A model generated the notes under the pieces. It made no database searches, had not been told where the DNA came from, and saw only the letters and a list, made by a program, of their open reading frames with translations. A stretch of 64,000 nucleotides of DNA from an uncultured Bryobacteraceae bacterium (GTDB lineage: Bacteria > Acidobacteriota > Terriglobia > Bryobacterales > Bryobacteraceae): positions 806,001 to 870,000 of the forward strand of contig CALDSU010000005.1 of assembly GCA_937924525.1 (NCBI GenBank), read 5' to 3'. Position 1 is the first letter of the stretch. Each line of letters opens with the position of its first letter. Shown piece after piece: positions 22,428-31,077 of this stretch. The position numbers and the translations under genes were made by a program.

Positions 22428-23231
22428 ATGGCGCTTTCCTGGAACCCAGTCGGGATGGTTTCGCCGGAGCGGCTGGCCGCGGCGCGGCGGGAATGTCACC
22501 ACGCCGTGCAGATCCTGACCCGGCTGGCGCGCGGCTATCTGGTCCACCTTCCTGACGACAGCCACACCGGCCTGAAGTGGAACCGGGAGCGGGGGATGTT
22601 GCTCGGGCATCGGATGGGTGCTTCCCGCTGCGGCCTGCAGATCGGAGGCCTCCGTCTGATCTGGCTGCGGGACGGAGCGGAAACCGCGACGTTCCGCCTG
22701 CGGGGCCGCGACCTGGAAGACGCCATCCGCTGGGCCCAGGAACAGTTGGCCGCCTCGGGCAGGGAAACCGGCGCGCTGCTGCGCCCGTTGCACTTCGAGA
22801 TTCCTCCTGATCCGGTGGCGTCGGGTGCGCCTTTCGCCGCCGAACCGGAATCCTGCGGAGAACTGCAACGCTGGTTCGCCAACGCGGCGGCCGTGTTGGA
22901 GGAGATCCGGGGACAGGAAAGCGCCGCTTCCCCGATCCGGTGCTGGCCCCACCATTTCGACCTCGCCATGCTGCTGCCGCGCGGCAGCCGGACGATTGGC
23001 GTGGGGCTGTCGCCCGGCGACGAATGGCAGGCGCGGCCCTATTTCTATGTGAGCTCCTACCCCCACCCGGACCCGGCCGCCCTTCCGCCCGCGCCCGCCG
23101 GCCTGCGCTGGCACACCGATGGCTGGACCGGCCTGGTGCTTACCGCCGAGACATTGCTGGAGCAGCACGTGAACCGTCAAGCCGCCTGGGCGGTTGACCG
23201 CCAGCGCGAAGCAATCCGCCTGCTGAGTTGA
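22428..23231 (+). CDS. conserved protein of unknown function
   Basis: This 267-aa protein has no signal peptide or membrane segment. The best-conserved-looking stretch is CWPHHFDLAMLLP followed by IGVGLSPGDEW, PYFYVSSYPHP and LRWHTDGWTGLVL. This pattern occurs in a family of uncharacterised bacterial proteins, perhaps DUF5996-related. The histidines and acidic residues could bind metal. ATG at 22428 is used; TACAAC at 22416-22421 lies 6 nt before it, suggesting a short or absent leader. It is 32 nt after dedA. Confidence 0.6.
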   Translation: MALSWNPVGMVSPERLAAARRECHHAVQILTRLARGYLVHLPDDSHTGLKWNRERGMLLGHRMGASRCGLQIGGLRLIWLRDGAETATFRLRGRDLEDAIRWAQEQLAASGRETGALLRPLHFEIPPDPVASGAPFAAEPESCGELQRWFANAAAVLEEIRGQESAASPIRCWPHHFDLAMLLPRGSRTIGVGLSPGDEWQARPYFYVSSYPHPDPAALPPAPAGLRWHTDGWTGLVLTAETLLEQHVNRQAAWAVDRQREAIRLLS

Positions 23232-23340
23232 AGGCGCCGCTCTGAGCGCAAGGTAGCGGTCTGCTCCGCCCGGGAGGCGCCGGCGGTGATCATTCCCGTG
23301 TTTGGAGGCCGCGGCGCCCGGCCGCGCTACACTCGTGGCT

Positions 23341-24210
23341 ATGCACCGGTATCTGCTGCATAACGCCGAGATCCGCCCCGTTTCCGAGGCGGTGTTCACG
23401 GCGGGTCAGGTTGGTCTGCTTTCCGGTTGGGGCGTGTTCAGCACCATCAAGGTGGTGGAAGGCGTGCCGTTCGCCTGGGAACGCCACTGGGCGCGGATGT
23501 CCCGCGACGCCGCCCTGATGCATGTGCCGATGCCGGAGGATGGCGAGGAGGTCCGGCGGAACGTGCTGCGTCTGATCGAGGCCAACCAGGCGCCGCACGC
23601 CACGCTGCGCCTGGTGGTGGTGCGCAACGGCGGGGGCCTGTGGGACGACCCCTCGGTCGGCCGCCCCTCGGACGTCATCGCCCTCACCACCGACCTGAAG
23701 CACTGGGGGGGAGGCGTGCGGCTGGACTGGGCGCCGCAGGGCCGCCACGCCGCGTCCGTCTTCCGCGGCGTCAAGGTGATTTCCTGGTGCCAGAACCTCA
23801 CCTACCTGGAGCAAGCCCAGCAGCGCGGGTTTGACGAAGTCGTCCTGCTGAACGAACGCGGCGAAGTTTCCGAGTGCACCTCCGCCAATCTCTTCGTGGC
23901 CGAAGGCCGCCAGGTGTGGACCCCGCCGCTCGATTCCGGATGCCTCCCCGGCGTCACCCGCGACCTGCTGCTCGAGGAGATCCGCGTTCCCGGATACGAG
24001 GTCGGCGAGAAGACCCTCTACCCGCAGGATCTCGAAAGCGCCCGCGAAGTCTTCGTCACGTCGACCACGAGGGATCTGCTGCCCGTGACGCAACTCGGCA
24101 CGCTGGCGCGGGAAAACCACGGGGGCGCCCGGGAAGCCTTGAACGCCGCGCTTTCCCGGTACATCGACGCCTACGTGGCGGCGCACCGCGCGCCGGCGGC
24201 CTCCCGGTAA
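23341..24210 (+). CDS. class IV PLP-dependent aminotransferase
   Basis: This 289-aa protein of the branched-chain / D-amino-acid aminotransferase and aminodeoxychorismate lyase fold (fold type IV) has several family marks. These are GLLSGWGVFSTIKV near residue 27, an active-site Lys in GVKVISW, and NERGEVSECTSANLF followed by the TPPLDSGCLPGVTR loop. Whether it is IlvE, DAAT or PabC cannot be decided. ATG at 23341 matches the family N-terminus. TACACT (23328-23333) lies 7 nt before it with no Shine-Dalgarno, suggesting a leaderless start. Confidence 0.88.
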   Translation: MHRYLLHNAEIRPVSEAVFTAGQVGLLSGWGVFSTIKVVEGVPFAWERHWARMSRDAALMHVPMPEDGEEVRRNVLRLIEANQAPHATLRLVVVRNGGGLWDDPSVGRPSDVIALTTDLKHWGGGVRLDWAPQGRHAASVFRGVKVISWCQNLTYLEQAQQRGFDEVVLLNERGEVSECTSANLFVAEGRQVWTPPLDSGCLPGVTRDLLLEEIRVPGYEVGEKTLYPQDLESAREVFVTSTTRDLLPVTQLGTLARENHGGAREALNAALSRYIDAYVAAHRAPAASR

Positions 24211-24267
24211 ACCCGCGGCGCCGTGACGGGCCGCGATGCTATGCTGGCGGGCGGAGTCACCACGTAG

Positions 24268-25386
24268 ATGAACAAGAGCGCTCGTAATTTTTTCCGCGCC
24301 GCGGCGATCCTTCTTTGCGTGGCGGCGCTCCCGGCGGCGGAAACGGTGAAGCATGTCATTGTGCAGCGGGAGGAGGGAAGGTTTGGCGGATGGCCGGCCA
24401 ATCACGGAATCTGGGCCTGGGGCAACGAAATTCTGGTCGGTTTCGAAATCGGCTTCTTCAAAGCGAACGACCGCGGGCATGCCATCGACCGGTCCCGGCC
24501 GGCGGAGCACGTTTTGGCCCGATCGCTTGACGGCGGCGAGACCTGGACCATCGAGCGCCCGGAAGGACTGCGGCCGCCTCCGGGCTCCGTGGTGGCGGAT
24601 GTGCTCACCAACGGCGGGGGACGGCCGCTCCGCGACTGCCCCGGCGGCATCGACTTCACGCGGCCCGGCTTCGCCCTCACGGCCCGCATGACCGGCATCC
24701 ACGATGGCGTGTCGCGTTTCTATTACTCGTACGACAAGGGAAAATCGTGGGACGGCCCCTTCCGCCTTCCGGATTTCGGCCAGCCGGGAACGGCCGCGCG
24801 TACGGATTATCTGGTGAACGGGAAAAATGATCTGTTTTTGTTTCTCACCGCCGCAAAATCCAACCGGAAAGAAGGACGGGTCATCCTTACGCGCACGCAG
24901 GATGGCGGAAAAACCTGGAAGCTGGTTTCGTATATCGGTCCGGAGCCGGAAGGCGACGATTACGCCATCATGCCCTCCTCCGTCCGGTTGTCTCCCGAGC
25001 GGATCCTGACCACGATCCGCCACCGGAAGTTCATCGCGGCGTGGCTATCGGAAGACAACGGCGGCACGTGGCGGTTTGTCAATCAGCCCGCGCCGCAGAC
25101 GGGCGGCAACCCTCCCAGCCTGGTCAAGCTCCAGGACGGCAGGCTGGCGCTGACGTACGGCTACCGGCTACCCCCTTACGGGATCCGCGCCCGCCTGAGC
25201 GCGGACGAAGGCAAGACTTGGGGCGAGGAGATCATCCTGCGCCAGGATGCCGCCCGGTGGGATCTCGGTTACACGCGCACGGTGCAGCGGCCGGATGGGA
25301 AGCTGGTCACCGTCTACTACTACAACGACGCGCCCGATCAGGAGCACTACATCGCCGCGACGATCTGGGATCCGGGTCCCCGCTAA
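24268..25386 (+). CDS. secreted sialidase-like (BNR/Asp-box) protein
   Basis: This 372-aa protein has a Sec signal peptide ([15 protein letters not shown]) and five Asp-box repeats: [32 protein letters not shown] and SADEGKTW. These are the hairpin marks of six-bladed sialidase-type propellers. Known members are exo-sialidases or other exported glycoside-binding proteins. The arginine triad needed for sialidase is not clearly identifiable, so the exact activity is open. It stands alone between an aminotransferase and the acyl-CoA synthetase fusion. Confidence 0.82.
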   Translation: MNKSARNFFRAAAILLCVAALPAAETVKHVIVQREEGRFGGWPANHGIWAWGNEILVGFEIGFFKANDRGHAIDRSRPAEHVLARSLDGGETWTIERPEGLRPPPGSVVADVLTNGGGRPLRDCPGGIDFTRPGFALTARMTGIHDGVSRFYYSYDKGKSWDGPFRLPDFGQPGTAARTDYLVNGKNDLFLFLTAAKSNRKEGRVILTRTQDGGKTWKLVSYIGPEPEGDDYAIMPSSVRLSPERILTTIRHRKFIAAWLSEDNGGTWRFVNQPAPQTGGNPPSLVKLQDGRLALTYGYRLPPYGIRARLSADEGKTWGEEIILRQDAARWDLGYTRTVQRPDGKLVTVYYYNDAPDQEHYIAATIWDPGPR

Positions 25387-25556
25387 ATCGTCATGCTTGC
25401 TTCCGGGGCGAATCTCCGCGATTCCGGCAAGTGTGCGCGAAAATCCGTCCTGATATCCGTGCCCTTTCCGCTCTACGCTTCGCCGCCGGCTGCGCCGCCC
25501 GGCGGGCGCCCCTTCTCGCCCGCGGTTCCCGGTGCTACGGTACGAACGAGCTCCCT

Positions 25557-28304
25557 ATGCAAACCGACACGCAGTCTACTCCGACCTCAAAGTACGTGTT
25601 CCGGAAGCGGCAAGCTCTGGATGTGTTCTTCATTCCCCGCACCGTCGCGGTGATTGGCGCGACGGAAACCGCGGGCAGCGTCGGGCGCTTGGTGCTGTGG
25701 AATCTGCTGTCGAGCCCATTTGGCGGCACGGTGTATCCGGTGAATCCGAACCGGCAGAACGTGCTGGGAATCAAGGCGTATCCGAGTCTGGCCGCCATCC
25801 CGGAAAAGGTAGACCTGGCGGTGATCATTACGCGAGCGCCGTCGGTCCCCGCCGTGATTCAGGAGTGCGCCGCCGCCGGGGTGAAGGGCGCGGTGGTGAT
25901 TTCGGCGGGGTTCAAGGAAATCGGCGAGGAAGGCGCGCGGCTGGAACAGCAGATTCTGGCCGAAGCGCGTAAGGGCAAATTGCGGGTGATTGGGCCGAAC
26001 TGCCTGGGCGTGATGGCGCCCTGGACGGGCATGAACGCCACGTTCGCGCCGGCGATCGCGAGACCCGGCAACGTGGGGTTCATCAGCCAGAGCGGCGCGC
26101 TCTGCACGGCGGTGTTGGACTGGAGTTTTAAGGAGAACGTCGGCTTCAGCGCCTTTCTCTCGATCGGCTCCATGCTGGATGTCGGGTGGGGCGATCTGAT
26201 CTACTACCTGGGCGACGACCCGCGGACCCGGAGCATTGTGATTTATATGGAAACGATCGGCGACGCGCGGTCGTTTCTGTCGGCGGCGCGCGAGGTGGCG
26301 CTCTCCAAACCGATCATCGTCATCAAGGCGGGCCGGACGGAGGCGGCCGCCAGGGCCGCTGCGTCGCACACCGGTTCCTTGGCAGGGTCTGACGAAGTGC
26401 TCGACGCCGCGTTCCGGCGCAGCGGGGTGCTGCGCGTCGACCGCATCAGCGACTTGTTCTACATGGCCGAAGTGCTGGCCAAACAGCCCCGGCCGAAGGG
26501 CCCGCGCCTGATGATCCTGACCAACGCCGGCGGGCCCGGCGTGCTGGCGACCGATGCGCTGATCACCGAGCGCGGCGAACTGGCCGAATTGTCGGCCGAA
26601 ACGCTGGACGCGCTCAACAAAGTGCTGCCGCCGCATTGGAGCCGCGCCAATCCGATTGACATCCTGGGCGACGCCGATCCCGCGCGGTACGCCAAGGCGG
26701 TGGAGATTGTCGCGAAGGACCCCAACGCCGACGGACTCCTGGTGGTGCTGACCCCGCAGGGCATGACCAGCCCCACCGAAATCGCCAAGGGTTTGGCAGC
26801 CTACGCCAAACTGAACGGAAAGCCCATCCTGGCCAGCTGGATGGGCGGCAGCGAGGTGAGCGCGGGCGAAACCATTCTGAACCAGGCGGACATCCCGACG
26901 TTTCCCTATCCGGACACCGCGGCGCGGGCGTTCGTCTACATGTGGCGGTATACCTATAACCTCCGGGGGCTCTATGAGACGCCGGCCGCCGTCACCAGCC
27001 TCGACGGCAACGACACAGACGCCGCGCGGGAGATCCTGGCGAGTGTGCTGGCCAGCGGCCGGACGCTGCTGACGGAGTTCGAATCCAAACGGCTGCTGGC
27101 GGCCTACGGGATTCCGGTGGCGCGGACCGAAATCGCCGCCACCGAAGACGAGGCCGCCGCCCACGCGCAGGCCATCGGCTACCCGGTGGTGCTCAAGCTG
27201 CATTCGTGGACCGTCACCCACAAGACCGACGTCGGCGGCGTGCAGCTTAATCTGGCCAGCGAAGCCGCGGTGCGCGAGGCGTTCCGGAATATCGAAAGAT
27301 CCGTGCGCGAGCGGGCCGGCGAAGGGCATTTTCAGGGCGTCACCGTGCAGCCCATGATCATCAGCGGCGGCGGCTACGAAGTGATTCTGGGCAGCACCAC
27401 CGATCCGCAGTTCGGCCCAGTAGTGCTCTTCGGCACCGGCGGGCAACTGGTGGAAGTCTTCCGGGACCGCGCCCTGGCGCTGCCCCCCCTCAACACCACC
27501 CTGACGCGCCGCATGATGGAACAGACCCGCATTTATCAGGCGCTGAAGGGCGTGCGGGGGCAGGCGCCCGTCGACCTGCCGAAACTCGAGGCGCTGATCG
27601 TGCGCTTCAGCCAACTGGTGTCCGAACAACGCCGCGTGCGCGAGATTGACATCAATCCGCTCATCTGCGCGCCGGGGCGCATCCTGGCGCTGGATGCCCG
27701 CGTGGTGCTGCATCCGGCGGAGATCCCGGACGCCGATCTGCCGCAGCCGGCCATCCGCCCGTACCCGCTGCAATATGTCTCCTGGTGGACCTTGCGCGAC
27801 GGGACGCCCGTCACCATCCGGCCCATCCGCCCCGAGGATGAGCCACTACTGGTGCGCTTCCACGAGCAGCTTTCCGAGCGCACGGTCTATCTGCGCTACT
27901 TTCACATGATGGACCTCAGCCAGCGTGTTTCGCACGAGCGGCTGACCCGGATCTGTTTCATCGACTACGACCGGGAGATGGCGCTGGTGGCGGAACGCCA
28001 GGCGCCGGACGGCGCCACCGAGATCGTCGCCGTGGGCCGGCTCACCAAACTCCACGACAGCCCGGACGCCGAATTCGCCGTCGTCGCGGCCGACCAGTTT
28101 CAAGGCCAGGGCATCGGCTCGGAGCTGACCCGGCGTCTCCTCGACGTCGCCGCGCGAGAGGGCGTGCGCAAAGTGGTGGCGGACATCCTTCCCGAGAACC
28201 GGGGCATGCAGCACGTCTGCAAGAAACTGGGCTTCGCGGTGCGCCATTCCCCGGAGGACGAGGTGATCAAAGTGGAGATCGCGGTCTCGCGCGGCTCCTC
28301 ATGA
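25557..28304 (+). CDS. ADP-forming acetate-CoA ligase / GNAT acetyltransferase fusion (Pat-like)
   Basis: This 915-aa protein has a CoA-binding Rossmann domain (about 20-150, [14 protein letters not shown]), a succinyl-CoA-synthetase-like ligase domain (about 160-470), an ATP-grasp domain (about 500-720) and a C-terminal GNAT domain (from about residue 750, [25 protein letters not shown]). E. coli PatZ has the same architecture and acetylates lysines. Unlike PatZ, this protein keeps the catalytic histidine (H271, in [11 protein letters not shown]) that carries phosphate in ADP-forming synthetases. It may therefore be active in both halves. Its last 4 nt overlap the next start (ATGA). Confidence 0.9.
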   Translation: MQTDTQSTPTSKYVFRKRQALDVFFIPRTVAVIGATETAGSVGRLVLWNLLSSPFGGTVYPVNPNRQNVLGIKAYPSLAAIPEKVDLAVIITRAPSVPAVIQECAAAGVKGAVVISAGFKEIGEEGARLEQQILAEARKGKLRVIGPNCLGVMAPWTGMNATFAPAIARPGNVGFISQSGALCTAVLDWSFKENVGFSAFLSIGSMLDVGWGDLIYYLGDDPRTRSIVIYMETIGDARSFLSAAREVALSKPIIVIKAGRTEAAARAAASHTGSLAGSDEVLDAAFRRSGVLRVDRISDLFYMAEVLAKQPRPKGPRLMILTNAGGPGVLATDALITERGELAELSAETLDALNKVLPPHWSRANPIDILGDADPARYAKAVEIVAKDPNADGLLVVLTPQGMTSPTEIAKGLAAYAKLNGKPILASWMGGSEVSAGETILNQADIPTFPYPDTAARAFVYMWRYTYNLRGLYETPAAVTSLDGNDTDAAREILASVLASGRTLLTEFESKRLLAAYGIPVARTEIAATEDEAAAHAQAIGYPVVLKLHSWTVTHKTDVGGVQLNLASEAAVREAFRNIERSVRERAGEGHFQGVTVQPMIISGGGYEVILGSTTDPQFGPVVLFGTGGQLVEVFRDRALALPPLNTTLTRRMMEQTRIYQALKGVRGQAPVDLPKLEALIVRFSQLVSEQRRVREIDINPLICAPGRILALDARVVLHPAEIPDADLPQPAIRPYPLQYVSWWTLRDGTPVTIRPIRPEDEPLLVRFHEQLSERTVYLRYFHMMDLSQRVSHERLTRICFIDYDREMALVAERQAPDGATEIVAVGRLTKLHDSPDAEFAVVAADQFQGQGIGSELTRRLLDVAAREGVRKVVADILPENRGMQHVCKKLGFAVRHSPEDEVIKVEIAVSRGSS

Positions 28305-28888
28305 CCGCTGGGCTGGACTCCGCGCGGGCCGGGCTGGCGCTGCTGATCGCCGCGCTGACGCCTGGCCTGTTCGTGTATTGGCTGTCCATCCATCCGTTCA
28401 TTCGCTTCTGGCGCAGGTTCCCGCCCGCGCTGACGCTGGCCTGGCATGTGTGCGTCTGGATCCTGCTGGCGGTTCCGGTCGTTCATTTCCGGCGGATGGT
28501 GCTGGCGGTGGACTTCGGACCGAATCTCTGGCTGGCGCTGCTGGGCGTGGCGGCGCTGGGCTGGTCTCTTCACCTGCGCCGGGGCGTCGCGGGCGATCTC
28601 CCGTTCCGGACCCTGGCGGGCGTCGCCGAACTGCGCGGCGAAAGGCAGTTGGTCACGAACGGGATCTACGCGCGCATCCGCCACCCCCGCTATGTGCAGA
28701 TCGCGCTGGCGGTGCTGGGCTTGGCCCTGCTGGCCAACTACCTGGCCGCGTACCTGGCTGCGGGCTTGACGGTCTTGTGGGTGCGGTTGCTGGTCCCCGT
28801 CGAGGAGCGGGAACTGCGGGAGCGCTTCGGCGCCGCCTACGACGAGTACGCGGCCCGCGTGCCGCGTTTCTTCCCCCGGAGGCGGTGA
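28301..28888 (+). CDS. isoprenylcysteine/phospholipid methyltransferase-like membrane protein
   Basis: This 195-aa integral membrane protein has about five hydrophobic segments. The C-terminal signature [16 protein letters not shown] followed by [20 protein letters not shown] is typical of the ICMT/PEMT superfamily, which methylates lipids or other membrane substrates with S-adenosylmethionine. The substrate is unknown. The ATG overlaps the stop of the upstream synthetase/acetyltransferase (ATGA), so the genes are translationally coupled. Confidence 0.82.
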   Translation: MTAGLDSARAGLALLIAALTPGLFVYWLSIHPFIRFWRRFPPALTLAWHVCVWILLAVPVVHFRRMVLAVDFGPNLWLALLGVAALGWSLHLRRGVAGDLPFRTLAGVAELRGERQLVTNGIYARIRHPRYVQIALAVLGLALLANYLAAYLAAGLTVLWVRLLVPVEERELRERFGAAYDEYAARVPRFFPRRR

Positions 28889-28891
28889 CGC

Positions 28892-30385
28892 TCAGGCGAC
28901 TCCCTCGGTGGCCAGCCGGCGTGACAGCGCAGCCACTTCCTCCTCAAGCGGCTGATCCGCTTCCAGGAACGGCGCATGCGTCCGCACGGTTTCGTAGACC
29001 CGGCGCGAACCTTGTCCCAGCCTTTCCGGTCCGCCCCGCAGATCGACGGCCTGCGTGGCGGTGATCAGCACGATCGCGGTCAGGTCCCGCGCGCAGCGCA
29101 GCGCGTCCAGCGCGCTGACGGCGGCGTGCATGCCCAGGCTGACGACGTCCTGGTTGTACTGTTCGGTGGGCAGGGAATGGATGGTGCTCGGGCCGGCCAA
29201 CTGCCGCACGGCGCACGTCAGGCTGGTGGCGCTGAGTTGCATGCCCTTGAACCCGGAGTTCAGGCCGGGCCGGGGCGCCAGGTTGGGCGGCAGGCCGCGA
29301 TTGAAACGGTCGTCCACCAGCAGCGCCATCAGCGCGTTGCCCCAGTTGGCGACCATCGCCAGGTCCAGTTTGCACACGTCCAGCCAGCGCGCGATGTGCC
29401 CGCCGTAGAAGTTGCCGGCCTGGTAGAGCCGGCCGGTGTCCGGGTCGATCAGCGGATTGTCGTTGGCGGAATTGATTTCCCGCTCGATCACCGGGCGGGC
29501 GGTTTCCAGGGACTCCCATGCCACGCCGAGGCCCTGCGGCGGGCAGCGCAGCGAGTACGCGGTCTGCATCGGGGATGGCGTCACGTAGGCGCTGCCCGCG
29601 AGCAGCCCCCGCACAAACGCCGCGGCGGCTTCCTGGCCCGGGTGGCCTTTCGCTTCCTGCACCCAGGGCGCATAGGGGTCCGCGGGGGCTTCCATCGCCT
29701 CCACCGCGAGGGCGGCGGCGGCCAGCATGCCGCGCAACACCCGCCAAGCCTCCACCCATAGATGCGCCGCCGCGGCGGTCATGACCGTGGTGCCGTTGAC
29801 CAGCGCGACCGCTTCCTTGGGCGCGAAGGTGAGCGGCGCGAGCCCCGCGCGCGCCAGCGCCTCGGCGGCGGGCACGCGCGCGCCGCGGTAGAACGCTTCG
29901 CCCCAGCCGAGCAGCGTCCGCCCCATGTACGCCGAGGGAATCAGGTCCCCGCTGGCGCCCACCGAACCGTACCGGGGAACCACCGGCACGATGCCCGCGC
30001 CATACAGCGCGAGCAGTCCGTCCACCAGTTCTTCGCGCACGCCCGAGGAGCCGCGCGCGAAGGTGGCGATGCGAAGAATCATCGCGGCGCGCACCAGCGG
30101 CTCCGGTAGCGGATCGCCCGTCCCGCACGAAAGGTGGCGCAGCAGGTTGCCCTGGAGTTGTGCGGTCTCTTCGCCGTTCAGGTGGAACTTGATATTTCCG
30201 CCAACGCCGGTGTTGACCGCATAAATGCGCGCGCCGCCTTCGAGCAGCTTGCGCAGGTGCTCCCTTCCCCGCCGGATGCGGTCGCGCGCGGCGGGCGTCA
30301 GTCGCAACCCGCCCGCGGACGTCGAGGCCTCGACCACCTGTTCGATGCGGAGCGGCGCATCGCCGATCTCCAGGGTGTGCTCCAT
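28892..30385 (-). CDS. MIO-dependent aromatic amino-acid ammonia-lyase / aminomutase
   Basis: This 497-aa member of the histidine/phenylalanine ammonia-lyase superfamily has the self-cyclising Ala144-Ser145-Gly146 triad (GSVGASGDL) that makes the MIO cofactor. The catalytic Tyr55 is in YAVNTG and the carboxylate-binding arginine is in YSLRCPPQ. Specificity residues differ from histidine lyase. The selectivity pair is His84-Leu85, as in tyrosine ammonia-lyase, and the position of the histidine-binding Glu is Asn411 in EQYNQDVVS, as in Phe/Tyr enzymes. No hut genes are adjacent. Products would be coumarate-type acids or a beta-amino acid. Confidence 0.88.
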   Translation of the reverse strand: MEHTLEIGDAPLRIEQVVEASTSAGGLRLTPAARDRIRRGREHLRKLLEGGARIYAVNTGVGGNIKFHLNGEETAQLQGNLLRHLSCGTGDPLPEPLVRAAMILRIATFARGSSGVREELVDGLLALYGAGIVPVVPRYGSVGASGDLIPSAYMGRTLLGWGEAFYRGARVPAAEALARAGLAPLTFAPKEAVALVNGTTVMTAAAAHLWVEAWRVLRGMLAAAALAVEAMEAPADPYAPWVQEAKGHPGQEAAAAFVRGLLAGSAYVTPSPMQTAYSLRCPPQGLGVAWESLETARPVIEREINSANDNPLIDPDTGRLYQAGNFYGGHIARWLDVCKLDLAMVANWGNALMALLVDDRFNRGLPPNLAPRPGLNSGFKGMQLSATSLTCAVRQLAGPSTIHSLPTEQYNQDVVSLGMHAAVSALDALRCARDLTAIVLITATQAVDLRGGPERLGQGSRRVYETVRTHAPFLEADQPLEEEVAALSRRLATEGVA

Positions 30386-30425
30386 GAGGCCGTTATAGCA
30401 GGGGCCGATGCTAGGATGAAGGTTT

Positions 30426-30800
30426 ATGGAAAATTACCGGGACTTCGAGGCCGGGCCCGATCCGTTCGGCCGCAAGTGGCGGGTGATCTTCAAGTGGATG
30501 CAGACCGCCATCTCGCTCCGCATGGCCGACGCCGTGGACGCCAAGTTTATGGTAAGTTGCGAAGACGAGCGCATGGAAAAGGTCATCTCGATCCGCCATC
30601 CTGACCTGCTGGAGTTGAGCGCCAAGACCAGGCGCGAGATCACCGACCCCTGGGTGTGCCGCCTCTGTGCGCGGCACCTCGCCGAGATGATCGAGACGTG
30701 GGAAGACATGGATAAGGATCTGGTGACCATCCCCCCTGCCGCCCTCGCCCGGCACGCCGCGGCACTGCGAACGGCGCCGAACGCCGCCGCCGTGCGTTGA
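30426..30800 (+). CDS. small conserved protein with a CxxC motif
   Basis: This 124-aa acidic protein has no signal peptide or membrane segment. A central cysteine pair in VCRLCARHLAEMIETW could bind a metal or form a disulfide together with C50. GAAGG lies just before the ATG. It sits alone between the MIO enzyme (divergent) and tRNA-Glu. I do not recognise the family. Confidence 0.6.
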   Translation: MENYRDFEAGPDPFGRKWRVIFKWMQTAISLRMADAVDAKFMVSCEDERMEKVISIRHPDLLELSAKTRREITDPWVCRLCARHLAEMIETWEDMDKDLVTIPPAALARHAAALRTAPNAAAVR

Positions 30801-30826
30801 CGGTTCTCGCCACGCCCCGGTATACT
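30797..30826 (+). promoter_or_regulatory. promoter of tRNA-Glu
   Basis: TTGACG (30797-30802), an 18-nt spacer and TATACT (30821-30826) match a strong vegetative promoter. Transcription would begin about 18 nt before the mature tRNA 5' end. The -35 box overlaps the stop codon of the preceding gene. Confidence 0.7.
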
Positions 30827-30851
30827 AAAAACTGGTAGTTAGTCCGCCCGC

Positions 30852-30929
30852 GTCCCCATCGTCTAGCCCGGCCTAGGACACCGCCCTTTCACGGCGATAA
30901 CGGGGGTTCGAATCCCCCTGGGGACGCCA
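30852..30929 (+). tRNA. tRNA-Glu (anticodon TTC)
   Basis: Acceptor GTCCCCA pairs with TGGGGAC, the anticodon loop is CTTTCAC with TTC, the T arm is GGGGG-TTCGAAT-CCCCC, the discriminator is G and CCA is encoded. The D loop carries the CTAGCCCGGCCTAGG sequence usual in bacterial tRNA-Glu. Confidence 0.95.
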
Positions 30930-31077
30930 TGTTCTCATTCCTCTTCCCTCTGGCGAGCATCGGCCGGAGTTCTCCCGCAAGCCGCTCCGCCGCCAGGAAT
31001 TGCTAAACTCCGGGGTGTCAATCCGCGTAACCCCGGGAACGCCGCGGACGCCTAATCGTTATTCCTGAGGAGTCTCC

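Noticed and set aside
25387-25556. 170-bp gap before the ACD/GNAT gene as a possible riboswitch
   Set aside because: No recognisable conserved RNA core; only GC-rich sequence with chance stems.
25587-27773. 728-codon minus-strand open frame
   Set aside because: Antisense to the ACD/GNAT fusion. The translation is rich in His, Arg and Gln and shows no domain.
28892-30385. Naming the MIO enzyme hutH
   Set aside because: The substrate-selectivity residues (His84-Leu85, Asn411) fit tyrosine or phenylalanine enzymes and no hut genes are adjacent.
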